From the NCBI GenBank assembly GCA_050730675.1, contig JBOHNM010000055.1, positions 1 through 23,867 on the forward strand: DNA of 23,867 nt, given 5' to 3'. The position numbers and the translations under genes were made by a program. This DNA comes from JBOHNM01 sp050730675. GTDB taxonomy: Bacteria > Planctomycetota > Phycisphaerae > Phycisphaerales > UBA1924. Below the pieces are notes generated by a model that did no database searches, was not told the origin of the DNA, and saw only the letters and a program-made list of their open reading frames with translations. Positions within the stretch are counted from its first letter, which is position 1. Each line of letters begins with the position of its first letter. Of this stretch, positions 14,958 to 23,410 are shown piece by piece.

Positions 14958-15911
14958 TCAACCTTGTGCAGGAGCGGCGGCCAGTCCCGCGGCGACCGAT
15001 CGCTCTTGCTCGTTCAGCGGCGGCTGCTCGATGGCGGCGACGTTGGCGTTGATGTGCTCGGGGCGCATCATGCTCGGCAGGATGGCGCTGACACCCGGCG
15101 TGTCGCGCAGGAAGCGCAGGGCGAGCGACGCTACGTAGGCGGGATCGGTCGGGAGCCCCGCGGAGGCGAGCCGATCCAGCAGCTCTCGGTTACCGAAAAC
15201 CCGACCGTTGGTGAACGGCTGGCGGGCGATGAACGCGACACCCATGGCGCGTGCCAACGGAAGGACTGTCGCGAGCGGCTGCTGATCGACGATCCCGGCA
15301 TTGACCTGGACGGCGGAGATCCCCGAGCCGCCCGAGCCGAGCACGCGCGCGGCGAATTCGGCGTCGCTCGACACGCCGTAGAACCGGATCTTGCCGGCGT
15401 TTTTGAGTTCGGCGAGCTTCTGAAACACATCGGCCCGGTCGGCCACCGCGATCGGCGGCTCGTGCAGATAGAACAGGTCGATCGCGTCGAGACCCAGGCG
15501 GCCCAGGCTGGCATCGACACAGCGCCCGATGTAATCCGGCTCGAAATTCTGCGACCGCTGGGACGCCATGATCGCGCCGGCGGAGTTCTTGACGGCCTTG
15601 AGGCGCGTGACGAAGGGCCGCAGCAAGGGCTTCACCCAGCTCACCGCCCGCAGACCGGCGGAGAACGTGAAGCCGCACTTGGTGGAGATGACGACCGAAT
15701 CGCGCCGGCCGGCGGTGACGGCTCCGAGGATGCGCTCGCTGCCTCCGAGGCCGTACATGTCGGCCGTGTCGAAGTAGGTGACGCCCTTGTCCAGCGCCAG
15801 TCGAATGGCCCGCGTGGATTGCCCCGAGCCTGCCCGCGATGCGACAGGCGCGCAGCCAAAGCCCAGCACGGAGACCTTCAGATTCGTAGACCCCAATGGT
15901 CGGTAGTGCAT
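14958..15911 (-). CDS. Aldo/keto reductase
   Basis: 317 residues from the ATG at 15911, which has AAGGTG just upstream; a GTG two codons earlier is the alternative. It is a cytosolic NAD(P)H-dependent (beta/alpha)8 oxidoreductase. The catalytic tetrad is complete: D48 in YFDTADMYG, Y53, K78 in ISTKCG and H150 in FYLHEPP. The order and the SERILG segment fit the AKR group that includes sugar dehydrogenases and tas-like proteins. It is coupled to the GMC oxidoreductase with a 4-base gap. The FkbM gene lies about 100 bases upstream on the same strand and may belong to the same transcript. Substrate unknown. Confidence 0.93.
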   Translation of the reverse strand: MHYRPLGSTNLKVSVLGFGCAPVASRAGSGQSTRAIRLALDKGVTYFDTADMYGLGGSERILGAVTAGRRDSVVISTKCGFTFSAGLRAVSWVKPLLRPFVTRLKAVKNSAGAIMASQRSQNFEPDYIGRCVDASLGRLGLDAIDLFYLHEPPIAVADRADVFQKLAELKNAGKIRFYGVSSDAEFAARVLGSGGSGISAVQVNAGIVDQQPLATVLPLARAMGVAFIARQPFTNGRVFGNRELLDRLASAGLPTDPAYVASLALRFLRDTPGVSAILPSMMRPEHINANVAAIEQPPLNEQERSVAAGLAAAPAQG

Positions 15912-16014
15912 GATCACCTTCGCGCAGCGGCCGGGCGTGGCGGCGGGCTTACCGCACCGACGGCGTGCGGACCAGCGGGCGAGAGTCTACACGTGGAATC
16001 CTCGGGCCGCGAAT

Positions 16015-16716
16015 TCACGATCTGGCGGCATGGATGTGCGACGCATCGACCCAGTGGATGGTGTAGCCCATCCCGCGCAACAGGTTGACAATCTCGTCGG
16101 GAGCCTTGGACAGGCCTCGCTTGGCAAGGATGCCGAAGTGGATCTCGACGAAGACATTGCGGCACGAGGGCTCGCGCAGCAGCGAGGCCATCCCGGTGAG
16201 AACCTCGAGCTCGAACCCCTCGACGTCCACCTTGACGAAGCTCGGTGCGGGGAGGTTCTCCTTCGCAACGGCGTCCTGCCCGGTATACACGGGAAGGTGA
16301 AGGAGCTTGGCGCCCGGAGCGGCGGGACCACCCTCGACGACGCGGCCGAGGGTGACATCTGAGTTGCCGACATCGAATGTCAACGTGCCGGACGAACTGC
16401 CCAAGCCGGCCTTGACCATGCGCACATTGGGCATCGCGCCGACGAGCCTGGCCATCTGCTCATAGCACGACGGCACCGGTTCGAACGCGACGACCTTCCC
16501 GCTGTCGCCCACGATCCTTGCAAACTGCTCGGTATAAAACCCGACGTTCGCTCCAACATCCCACACCGTGTCGCCCGCGCGAAGAGCGCCGAGCATCGCC
16601 TTGCCGAACCGCTCCTCGTAGCTGGACGAACTGCGGAATCTCGACAGCACGCGCGTCAGCCCGACCGAACGGGCGACATTGCGGAGCTTCACGACCGGAC
16701 CCCAGGTGTGCAGCAT
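16015..16716 (-). CDS. FkbM-family SAM-dependent methyltransferase
   Basis: 233 residues. The SAM-binding motif VWDVGANVGFYT lies at 51-62, the acidic loop VVAFEPVPSCYEQM at 75-88, and the diagnostic FkbM motif FVKVDVEGFELEVL at 160-173, followed by VFVEIHFG. FkbM proteins O-methylate sugars or polyketides, and in such clusters usually decorate a glycan. The ATG at 16716 has GGAG seven bases upstream. It lies between the GH56-like gene (206 bases upstream) and the aldo/keto reductase, all on the - strand. Confidence 0.92.
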   Translation of the reverse strand: MLHTWGPVVKLRNVARSVGLTRVLSRFRSSSSYEERFGKAMLGALRAGDTVWDVGANVGFYTEQFARIVGDSGKVVAFEPVPSCYEQMARLVGAMPNVRMVKAGLGSSSGTLTFDVGNSDVTLGRVVEGGPAAPGAKLLHLPVYTGQDAVAKENLPAPSFVKVDVEGFELEVLTGMASLLREPSCRNVFVEIHFGILAKRGLSKAPDEIVNLLRGMGYTIHWVDASHIHAARS

Positions 16717-16922
16717 GACAGGACTCCAGCATCTCTCGGCCCGACCGGCACGACAATCAACACTACCCGATCTTCATCGGACGAATCACTGAAGGTCTGC
16801 GACCGACCTCGCCGCCGGGCGCGGACGCACCGGACCTCGTCAACCATACACCTGCGAGGCGAAGTTCGGAAACGCTTCCGGGCGGCCAGGACGATCGAAG
16901 CGAGCAGAACTCTGAGCGCGCT

Positions 16923-19088
16923 TCACGGCGTGGTCGGAACGTTGGTGATCACCGTCTCGGGCGCTCGCTGCGACGGACGCGGAGCGAGCGGATTGGTCCG
17001 CAGGGCGGCTCCGGCGAGAGCGGGGTTCACGCCGCGCTGCACTGGACGGCCCTGCTTGGAACGGCTCATCGCCTCCGCGAGGGACTGTTGGTTGAATGCG
17101 CCGGTGGAGTTCGCGTTTGAGTTGGCGTCGCGGGCTCGCGCGACGGCCTGAGCGACCAGCGCGGGGTCGAGGCCGGGCGTTGCATCGTGGATCGGCGCCT
17201 GCTCGGCCGCGGCGGCTTGGGCGGCGGCGTCGAGCAACGCCTGCAGGGCCGGGCTTGACGCGATCATGCCGCTGCGTGTCGGCACTGCGTCCTCCGCGTC
17301 GGCGCCGGAGCGATTGAGGGCCTGCAGCACATCGTGACGGGAGAGATTCGTGGACCTGCCAACACTCGGATCGCCCAGGGCGATGGTGTTCTCGGTGGTC
17401 ATCTGGGATGGGTCAATGCCATTGACTCGGACCGCACCGGGGCGGTCGGAGATGCCGCCACCACTCGCCAACGCAGCCGATGATCCGAGCGATGCGCTGC
17501 CGCCCACTCGCGCGCCGGCGCCCGTGCCGGAGAACGAAGCGACTCCTCCCGAGCCGCCGCCGGCGCCGGAAGCGCCGCCGAAGCTCGCAGCGGCCCCGCT
17601 GCCGCCTGAACCGCCACCCGAACTACCGCCGCCACCACCACCGCGCGCGGCACTGGCGCCTGCGCCACCGGTTGCCGGCGGTGTGGGCTGAGTGAACGAA
17701 CCGGCAGAAATGCTCTGTCCAGAGGTGGTGTCAGGAAGATTCGTGCCCGGCACTGTCGCGGGCGGTGGAGCGGGCGGAGGCGGAGGAGGGGGTGGTGGGG
17801 GCGGCGAGGGTGTGACCACCGGAGGGATCACCACTGGCGGCGTCACCACGGGAGGTGGTGTCACGGGCGGGGGAGGAGGAGGGGGTGGGGGAGGTGGGGG
17901 TGCAGGCGGCGGGTTGGTTGCCGCGGCGGGCGTTCCGGGAATCGCCTGACGCACGCGGTACTGCTGGCCGAGCTGGATTCGCGGGTTCTGCAGCATCTGC
18001 TGCATGTAGGGGTTGAAGGAGTTGCGCAGGAACGGGTTCATGGCGGTGAGCAGGGGCTCGGTTTCAATGACGTTCCAGAGAATGATGCCGTCGGCGCCGG
18101 CGCTCAGTGGCGTCTCGACCATGAGGTGCATGTCGATGTTGTTCGCAGGCTGGAGGCCATAGGTGGGGTTTTCCTGCATGTAGTAGGTGCTGACCCAGAT
18201 GTAAACCGGCTTGCCATTGCCGATCCGCTGAGCCTGCTGCACGTTGTAGCGGAGGTACCGATCCGCCTTGGTGGGTTCGTCTTCCCAGCGGGGACCGCTC
18301 GGGTTGGTGGGAACGGTGAAGTAGTACCAGTAGCAACTGGGCATCATGACGTCGAAGAGATCCGCGAGCCAAGGGATCTCCTGGGCGTAGAGGGCATCGC
18401 GGGCCGCGATGCTCGTGGGGAAGTCCGGATCGTGGTAGCCGTATCCCGGGTAGGCATAGAGGCCGAACTTGGCGTTCGGCCGCAGTCGCTTCATCTCGCC
18501 GATCGTGCGGACGAAGTACTCGCGAGTCGTTTCCAGCCAGGTCTGCTTGAAGACCTCCTCCTGCTGCGCGAGCGACAGCCCGGCGAGGCGCTGGGGCTGG
18601 AATTGCCGGATGTAGTCGCGCCAGTCATCGGGCTTGTCGTAATCCAGCGCGTCATAGGGGAGGTTTGTTGGGACATTGACGTGGCCGGTCCACCACGGGT
18701 GCCAGGTCTCGATGTCGACAGCGACCAGGCCGTTGTACTCGGGGTCCGGGATCGCGAAAGCGACGTCCACTGCCAGGGCGGCCAGGTGCTCCTGGTAGAA
18801 GGCCTCTTTGCCGCCTGGCCACCGCATGATCATGTGCGGGCCCGCCTGCGGGTGGCGGCCCATGTGCGCCTCCCAGAGTGCGCAGATGCGCTTCCAGGGG
18901 ATCGTGCCTACCTCGATACGGGCGCCGATCCCGTTCGGACCATCGTTGACGCCGTAGAGCTCGAAGGGTTGGCCTGCCGGCATCGGCTGCGCGTGGATAG
19001 CGCTGACGAACAAGACCGACGCGGCAACGCCTGCGAGGCGCGAAACGAGCAACGGCGCGGAGGTGCGTGGGTGAGACCCGCGGAACAT
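16923..19088 (-). CDS. Secreted GH56 (hyaluronidase)-like protein with poly-Pro and Gly/Ser linkers
   Basis: 721 residues. The signal peptide ends near AIHA (residue 33). Residues ~42-345 follow the order of GH56 hyaluronidase motifs: YGVNDGPNGIG; FYQEHLAALAVDVAFAIPD; LVAVDIETWHPWW with D125 and E127 at the catalytic DxE position; RLRPNAKFGLYAYPGYGY (201-218); PVYIWVSTYY; GADGIILW ending at W338. Family knowledge: in bee venom hyaluronidase the equivalent Glu is the proton donor and the substrate acetamido group assists. A Pro-rich hinge (393-443) and Gly/Ser linker (~470-560) lead to a ~160-residue Ala-rich tail with no known motif. The eukaryotic disulfides are not conserved (few Cys, C69 and C252). 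AGGAG precedes the ATG. Substrate is unknown; hyaluronan is not implied. Confidence 0.82.
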   Translation of the reverse strand: MFRGSHPRTSAPLLVSRLAGVAASVLFVSAIHAQPMPAGQPFELYGVNDGPNGIGARIEVGTIPWKRICALWEAHMGRHPQAGPHMIMRWPGGKEAFYQEHLAALAVDVAFAIPDPEYNGLVAVDIETWHPWWTGHVNVPTNLPYDALDYDKPDDWRDYIRQFQPQRLAGLSLAQQEEVFKQTWLETTREYFVRTIGEMKRLRPNAKFGLYAYPGYGYHDPDFPTSIAARDALYAQEIPWLADLFDVMMPSCYWYYFTVPTNPSGPRWEDEPTKADRYLRYNVQQAQRIGNGKPVYIWVSTYYMQENPTYGLQPANNIDMHLMVETPLSAGADGIILWNVIETEPLLTAMNPFLRNSFNPYMQQMLQNPRIQLGQQYRVRQAIPGTPAAATNPPPAPPPPPPPPPPPPVTPPPVVTPPVVIPPVVTPSPPPPPPPPPPPAPPPATVPGTNLPDTTSGQSISAGSFTQPTPPATGGAGASAARGGGGGGSSGGGSGGSGAAASFGGASGAGGGSGGVASFSGTGAGARVGGSASLGSSAALASGGGISDRPGAVRVNGIDPSQMTTENTIALGDPSVGRSTNLSRHDVLQALNRSGADAEDAVPTRSGMIASSPALQALLDAAAQAAAAEQAPIHDATPGLDPALVAQAVARARDANSNANSTGAFNQQSLAEAMSRSKQGRPVQRGVNPALAGAALRTNPLAPRPSQRAPETVITNVPTTP
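17760..17912 (-). repeat. Poly-proline coding tract with PPVV repeats
   Basis: Codons 393-443 of the GH56-like protein. Two runs of about a dozen prolines flank PPPVVTPPVVIPPVVTP, a degenerate PPVV(T/I) repeat. On the + strand it appears as GGN runs. It is probably a rigid spacer. Consecutive prolines would normally need EF-P for translation. Confidence 0.9.
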
Positions 19089-19504
19089 GGGCGGCTCCTG
19101 AGAGTGAAGTCGCTTGGGTTATCGAGTAAACGGGCGGGCTTCTGTCGGTCTCGGCCGGGTTCTGGTCATGCTAGGTGTGAAGGCCGCGCGGACATGGGGC
19201 CGGTACGATCTGCGACGCGGGTTAGCGGACCCCCGTCCATGCTGCGTAGCAAGGTTCCCTTGCCGGCTCGTCGATGAACTGACGGTGCCGAGCGTGTCTT
19301 GGCGTGGCCTTCCACCCTACGCGGACGATTCGGCAACTGTTCGACAAGTCTTCCCCTCCGCTTTCGATAGAGCTTGCACCAGGAATTCCGGGCCTTCGCA
19401 TCGACGAAACAATCGAAGTCACCTCAACGTACACGTCCATGTCCGGTTCGACGATTGCCCGCGGGTCAAGCCGGACCGTGCCACCCGACCAGAGAAAGGC
19501 CCGC
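19089..19504. other. Divergent intergenic region
   Basis: About 416 bases between the GH56-like gene (-) and the ligase-like gene (+). Promoters for both should lie here, but I see only weak boxes, such as GATAAC about 45 bases before the - strand ATG. The part from 19304 is open in the ligase frame but lacks local GC3 bias, so I treat most of it as non-coding. Confidence 0.5.
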
Positions 19505-20881
19505 ATGTTCGGAGCGATCGTCGCAGTGTTGTTCGTGCTGGGCGCGGTCGCCGCGGTGGTCCGCCCTCAATATGCGCTGCTGTTCATTGTCCTGCTCTTC
19601 CCGGCCAAGCAACTCCTCCAGGCATCGATCACGGCGCTGCAGACCCAGGGGCAGCTGGTGAACATGGCGGCGGGCATGGTCGTCCTCGGCGCGGTCGGTT
19701 CGCTCGTGATGGCCAAGCAGGACTTCCTGCGCGGGTACTGGCAGGGGGCCACGGCCTGCATCGCGCTTCTGTACCTGCAGACCCTGGTCGGAACGATCTA
19801 TACCCCTTCGCGCGACGCGGCCTTCTTCTTTCTGAACCAACTCTGGCCCTACGCGCTGCTGCTGCTGGTCGGCATGCCGCTTTTGGCGACGCGGCTGGAG
19901 AACTTCCGGCGCATCCTCGTGCCGTTGCTGGTGACCGGCAGCCTGGTTTCGTTGATGATCATCTTCAACCCCGCCGCACGCACCTACGCGGGGCGGCTGA
20001 TGCTCGAGCTCGGACGCGACTACCGCGGCGTCTCGTACGGAAACCCGTTGGCGACGGCGGAGCTGGGCGGCATGCTCATGATCACCGCCTCGGTCATGCG
20101 CACGCCCAGATCGGCCGTGCTCATGCTGGTGCGGCTGGTGGCGCTGGTGTGCGGCGTGTACCTCGCCTTCGCGACCGGCTCGCGCGGACAGGTCGTGTTC
20201 ATGTTCGTCACGGTGGCCCTGGTGATTCCGATCTCGTACAACCTGAAGGGCTTCGGCGGCATGCTCGGCGTGCTGATGGGCGGCGGGCTGATGCTGGGAA
20301 CGGTGTACATGGTGCTGGGGCTGCTGGACCCGACCAGCGGCGGTCGCTGGACGGAGGCGGCGCTGAGCGAGGGCGTCGCGTCGCGCGTCGGGCCGGTCCT
20401 CGCGACGCTCGAAATGTTCGTGAAGTCGCCGCTCAACTACTTCACGGGTCTGGGCACCAGCGCGTTCAACGCGGTCAATTCGTACTACGCCTCGGGCGAC
20501 GGAAACTACCAGTACCCGCACAACCTGATCGTCGAAACGCTCACCGAGCAGGGGCTCGTCGGATTCGGGCTGTTGATCGGCGCGTGCTGGTCGACCTTCC
20601 GCTGGTCCAGGCGCGCGGCCGTGCTCTACACCGACCACGCCGAAGCACGCGGCGCGATCGCGGTCTTGCTGGGCATGTCGGTCTACGCGTTCCTCCTGGC
20701 GGCCAAGCAGGGCTCGCTCATCTCACTCCCGACGTACTTCGGCTGGATGATCTTGACCGCCAAGATCTGCAAGGCCGAGGTGTCGCTCGCCCAGGAGCAG
20801 GCGGCTCGGACCACCGAGCACGACGCCGAACACGCCGACGCCGTTGAATCCGATGATCACGGCAACCTGGCAGCGGCCTGA
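19505..20881 (+). CDS. O-antigen ligase/polymerase-like membrane protein (Wzy_C family)
   Basis: 458 residues from the ATG at 19505, which has AAAGG five bases upstream; an ATG at 19439 and a GTG at 19304 are in frame but lack a binding site. About eleven to twelve transmembrane helices are seen. The family features are YGNPLATAELGGML, FATGSRGQVVFMF (the SRG motif), then a periplasmic loop with SRVGPVLATLEMF and YQYPHNLIVETLTEQGLVGFG with the conserved His at 339. These enzymes join or polymerise lipid-linked glycans at the outer face of the inner membrane. The C-terminal ~35 residues are acidic and His-rich (TTEHDAEHADAVESDDHG). It is divergent from the GH56-like gene and convergent with the EEP-fold gene. 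Confidence 0.88.
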   Translation: MFGAIVAVLFVLGAVAAVVRPQYALLFIVLLFPAKQLLQASITALQTQGQLVNMAAGMVVLGAVGSLVMAKQDFLRGYWQGATACIALLYLQTLVGTIYTPSRDAAFFFLNQLWPYALLLLVGMPLLATRLENFRRILVPLLVTGSLVSLMIIFNPAARTYAGRLMLELGRDYRGVSYGNPLATAELGGMLMITASVMRTPRSAVLMLVRLVALVCGVYLAFATGSRGQVVFMFVTVALVIPISYNLKGFGGMLGVLMGGGLMLGTVYMVLGLLDPTSGGRWTEAALSEGVASRVGPVLATLEMFVKSPLNYFTGLGTSAFNAVNSYYASGDGNYQYPHNLIVETLTEQGLVGFGLLIGACWSTFRWSRRAAVLYTDHAEARGAIAVLLGMSVYAFLLAAKQGSLISLPTYFGWMILTAKICKAEVSLAQEQAARTTEHDAEHADAVESDDHGNLAAA

Positions 20882-20935
20882 TTTCGAAGGTCGCAAGGCC
20901 GCACCGACCGCGCTCGTCCAAGGGACCTCGCTCGC

Positions 20936-22102
20936 TCAGCGCGCCGTGACCCGCAGGCTCTGTGCCCAGTGTTCGGCGCGACCGGGGTCCACGATCCGGT
21001 ACTCCGAAGCCCGGAGCCAGGACGCGACGAAGGCGTGATCGATGTGGAACATCCGTCGCTCGCGGGGCCATGTGGCGAGAAATCCAACACTGGCGGCGGC
21101 GGCGGCGTCGGTCATTCCCGGCGCGAGCAGCGACATCGAGTACGAGCCATGCGGCGTGTTGAAGTCGCCGATGAGCACGTCCGGCAGTTCCGGCGCCGTG
21201 GCCGGGTTCATGCCGAGCTTGTCCAGTTGGAGAGCGATAATCTCCGCGGCCCGCCGACGGGAGATCGCCGGGTTGGAGGGCAGGTCGATCGCGCAGATCA
21301 CCAGCGGACGGCCGAGCGTTGCTTTCGCATCGACCTTGACGATCAGCAACCCCGCAATCTCGGGGCCGTGGCGGCGCCGCCAAGCAGCGTGCGCCTGAGA
21401 GAAAACCCACTGCCCCAGGCTTGAAAGCCAGGGGCGAGATGCGGCCGCGTCGCCGTCACGTGCCGCCGTGACATCGATCTCGATCGCGCGGGTACTGATG
21501 ATCGGCAGGCGAGAGAAGAAGACCATGCCCCCGCCGGAAACGGAAGACGCTCGCTCGCCGACATGCCGCTGAATCGTCGCTCGCGTCTGCGCGTACAGGT
21601 ACCCAGAGATGATCATCACGTCCGGCGGGGGATCGCCGGCGAGAGCGCCGAGGAACTCAGACGGAGGAACGTCGGGATCTCGCGTCGCATTCCAATGCAG
21701 GATCGAGACCGTGGCCGATGGCCGCGGCGCAGGCCCGGTGCGGACAAAGAGCGTTCGAACATTGAAGGCGTCAAAGCCATGCACCGTGACGCCGAGGGCG
21801 CCCACAACCAATGCGACGCGGCGGATGCGAACGGCACGCCGTGTCGGCTGCCAGCAGAAGCTGAGCACCAGCCCAACGACGCCCACGGGCACCACCCCGG
21901 CGAGCAGCAACATGCCGCCACCCCAGAACAGGTACTGGGTTAAGAGTGTGCGATCGGTCCAGAAGAAACCGATCGCCCAAAGGATCCAGAGTCCTCCCGC
22001 GGCCGCGAGCGCAAGACCGCCGGCCCAGCCGAGAAGCCTTGCGATCAGGCCCCGGGGAGCGCTCAAGTCATCGAGCGGGTTTCGCGATCGATCGGTAAGC
22101 AT
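20936..22102 (-). CDS. Membrane-anchored endonuclease/exonuclease/phosphatase-fold protein
   Basis: 388 residues from the ATG at 22102, overlapping the glycosyltransferase stop by 35 bases; the frame is open further upstream inside that gene. Three transmembrane helices (about 23-48, 55-82, 95-110) precede an EEP domain: SILHWNAT (N138), FFSRLPI, IGDFNTP (D313, N315) and HIDHAF (D355, H356). The metal-binding Glu expected in the LQE-type motif is replaced: the segment reads DVMIISGYLY at 161-170, and an Asp stands in the CAIDLPSN strand where His is usual. It may therefore be a divergent phosphodiesterase/phosphatase or an inactive one. It is translationally coupled to the GT4 gene; a role in processing a lipid-linked or phosphorylated glycan is inference. 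Confidence 0.8.
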   Translation of the reverse strand: MLTDRSRNPLDDLSAPRGLIARLLGWAGGLALAAAGGLWILWAIGFFWTDRTLLTQYLFWGGGMLLLAGVVPVGVVGLVLSFCWQPTRRAVRIRRVALVVGALGVTVHGFDAFNVRTLFVRTGPAPRPSATVSILHWNATRDPDVPPSEFLGALAGDPPPDVMIISGYLYAQTRATIQRHVGERASSVSGGGMVFFSRLPIISTRAIEIDVTAARDGDAAASRPWLSSLGQWVFSQAHAAWRRRHGPEIAGLLIVKVDAKATLGRPLVICAIDLPSNPAISRRRAAEIIALQLDKLGMNPATAPELPDVLIGDFNTPHGSYSMSLLAPGMTDAAAAASVGFLATWPRERRMFHIDHAFVASWLRASEYRIVDPGRAEHWAQSLRVTAR

Positions 22103-23246
22103 CAAAGGTCCGACTCGCGGCGGCAGGCCAAGTGTACTTCTCGTTGGCGAGCGCTCGTCCCGCATCAGCGCAGCCGCGCCTGAACGCTTCGTCGTCGGCC
22201 ATCCGCTGCAGCGCATCGGCCACGCGCTCCGGCGACCGCGGAACGACCAGGCCCGCCCCGGCGTCAGTCACGGCGTTAAAGTGGCACTCCGGCGAGACAA
22301 CTACCGGCGTGCCGACCGCCATGGCCTCGGCGATCGACATCCCGAACGACTCGCCCATGCTCGGCAGACAGAAAGCCATGGCGTCGCAGAGCGCCTCGAC
22401 CTTCGCCTCGCCGTACACGGGCCCGACCAGGTGAACGCGGTCACGCACGCCGAGCCGCTCGATCTGTTGTTGAAGGCCCGCCCGAATTCCCGCGTCCGGA
22501 CCTGCGATAACGGCGTGCAGGTCGCATCCTCGCCGCCGCAGGTGGGCCATGGCCTCCACAAGAATCTCGGCTCCCTTGCCGGGGTGGAGCCTCGCGAGGA
22601 ACAGGACGTACCGACACCCAGCAACAACCGGAAACCGCCGAGCGAACGCGCCGGGGTGAGGGTGTGCCTTCAGAAGTTCATCCTCGACGCCGGGGGGGAT
22701 GATCTTCACGTGGTCGTTCAGCCGCTCCTTGATCACGCCCTCGGCCTCGTACTCGCTGGTGACGTGGAGCCACGCCGCCCGGCGCAGCATGCGCCCGTAA
22801 TACAAGCGCAGCGCCACACGCTTTTTCAGAGCCTTCTCTGCCAAAGCCCATTCGGCGAGCGATCCGTGCGGCTGCAGAACATAGGGAATCCCGGCTCGCA
22901 CGCAGACCTTTGCACAGAACGGTGAGGTCGGCACCCAGACGCCGTGCAGGTGCACCACGTCGGTGCTGGGCAGCAACTCCCCCAGCTTCCGGCGGACCCG
23001 CCGCATGGTCAGGCGTTCGAAGCGGCTGAGATCGACGGTGTGGAGCTTGATCCGATCGGCATCGGGAAGCTTGGAGAGCACGCCGCGGCCGTCCAGATTG
23101 TCCGGTCCGTGCGCATACGCCAGGAGGTGGACATCAGCCCCGAGTCGGGCCTGCGCAATGGCGAGCGACGCCGCAACTACCGGCGGGCCCCCGTCACTGG
23201 CATCAAGCGTGTGGATAACGTGAATGATTCGCAAAGAGCACGGCAC
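22068..23246 (-). CDS. Glycosyltransferase family 4 (GT-B fold)
   Basis: 392 residues. The N-terminal acceptor domain has IIHVIHTLDASDGGPPVV, the Gly-rich nucleotide loop, then VVHLHGVWVP and PYVLQPHGSL. The C-terminal donor domain has LFLARLHPGKG (215-225), AVIAGPD, VHLVGPVYGEAKVEAL and the retaining GT4 motif ESFGMSIAE with E299 and E307. It transfers a sugar from a nucleotide donor during glycan assembly at the cytoplasmic face. The start is GTG at 23246 without a Shine-Dalgarno; the TTG four codons later is possible. A TATGAT -10 at 23384-23389 suggests a leader of about 130 bases. It is coupled to the EEP-fold gene downstream. Confidence 0.93.
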   Translation of the reverse strand: MPCSLRIIHVIHTLDASDGGPPVVAASLAIAQARLGADVHLLAYAHGPDNLDGRGVLSKLPDADRIKLHTVDLSRFERLTMRRVRRKLGELLPSTDVVHLHGVWVPTSPFCAKVCVRAGIPYVLQPHGSLAEWALAEKALKKRVALRLYYGRMLRRAAWLHVTSEYEAEGVIKERLNDHVKIIPPGVEDELLKAHPHPGAFARRFPVVAGCRYVLFLARLHPGKGAEILVEAMAHLRRRGCDLHAVIAGPDAGIRAGLQQQIERLGVRDRVHLVGPVYGEAKVEALCDAMAFCLPSMGESFGMSIAEAMAVGTPVVVSPECHFNAVTDAGAGLVVPRSPERVADALQRMADDEAFRRGCADAGRALANEKYTWPAAASRTFDAYRSIAKPAR

Positions 23247-23320
23247 CTGGTGTGGTCGAAGGCGTTTGTGGTACGAACGAGGCCGGCCGACGATCGGTGG
23301 AAACTCAATTGGGCGAGGCT

Positions 23321-23376
23321 CAACTCGCGGGAGCTGGGTGAAGAGTTGGGAGTTGCCGGGACGATCCAGCCAACTC
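23321..23376 (-). promoter_or_regulatory. Leader with four interchangeable CAACTC/GAGTTG arms
   Basis: In - strand order: GAGTTG (23376-23371), CAACTC (23355-23350), CAACTC (23348-23343), GAGTTG (23326-23321). Each GAGTTG can pair with either CAACTC, giving two side-by-side hairpins or alternative pairings. It falls in the predicted 5' leader of the glycosyltransferase gene. Confidence 0.4.
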
Positions 23377-23383
23377 GGGGCCG

Positions 23384-23410
23384 ATCATATCGGACGCGAC
23401 GTGCGATCAA
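23384..23410 (-). promoter_or_regulatory. Possible promoter for the glycosyltransferase operon
   Basis: On the - strand: TTGATC (23410-23405), 15 bases, TATGAT (23389-23384, five of six). The -10 is good but the spacing is two bases short of optimal. Confidence 0.35.

Noticed and set aside
13415..15052. 545-residue open frame on the + strand
   Set aside because: Antisense to the GMC oxidoreductase and part of the aldo/keto reductase, which have clear domains. Long shadow frames are expected in GC-rich genes.
14727..16088. 453-residue open frame on the + strand
   Set aside because: Antisense to the aldo/keto reductase gene; low-complexity Asp/Gly/Arg translation with no motif.
17760..17912. 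CRISPR-like or tandem DNA repeat
   Set aside because: The periodic GGN/CCN pattern is explained by proline codons in the GH56-like gene; there are no spacers.
18126..19277. 383-residue open frame on the + strand
   Set aside because: Shadow of the GH56-like gene, which has a signal peptide, ribosome binding site and family motifs.
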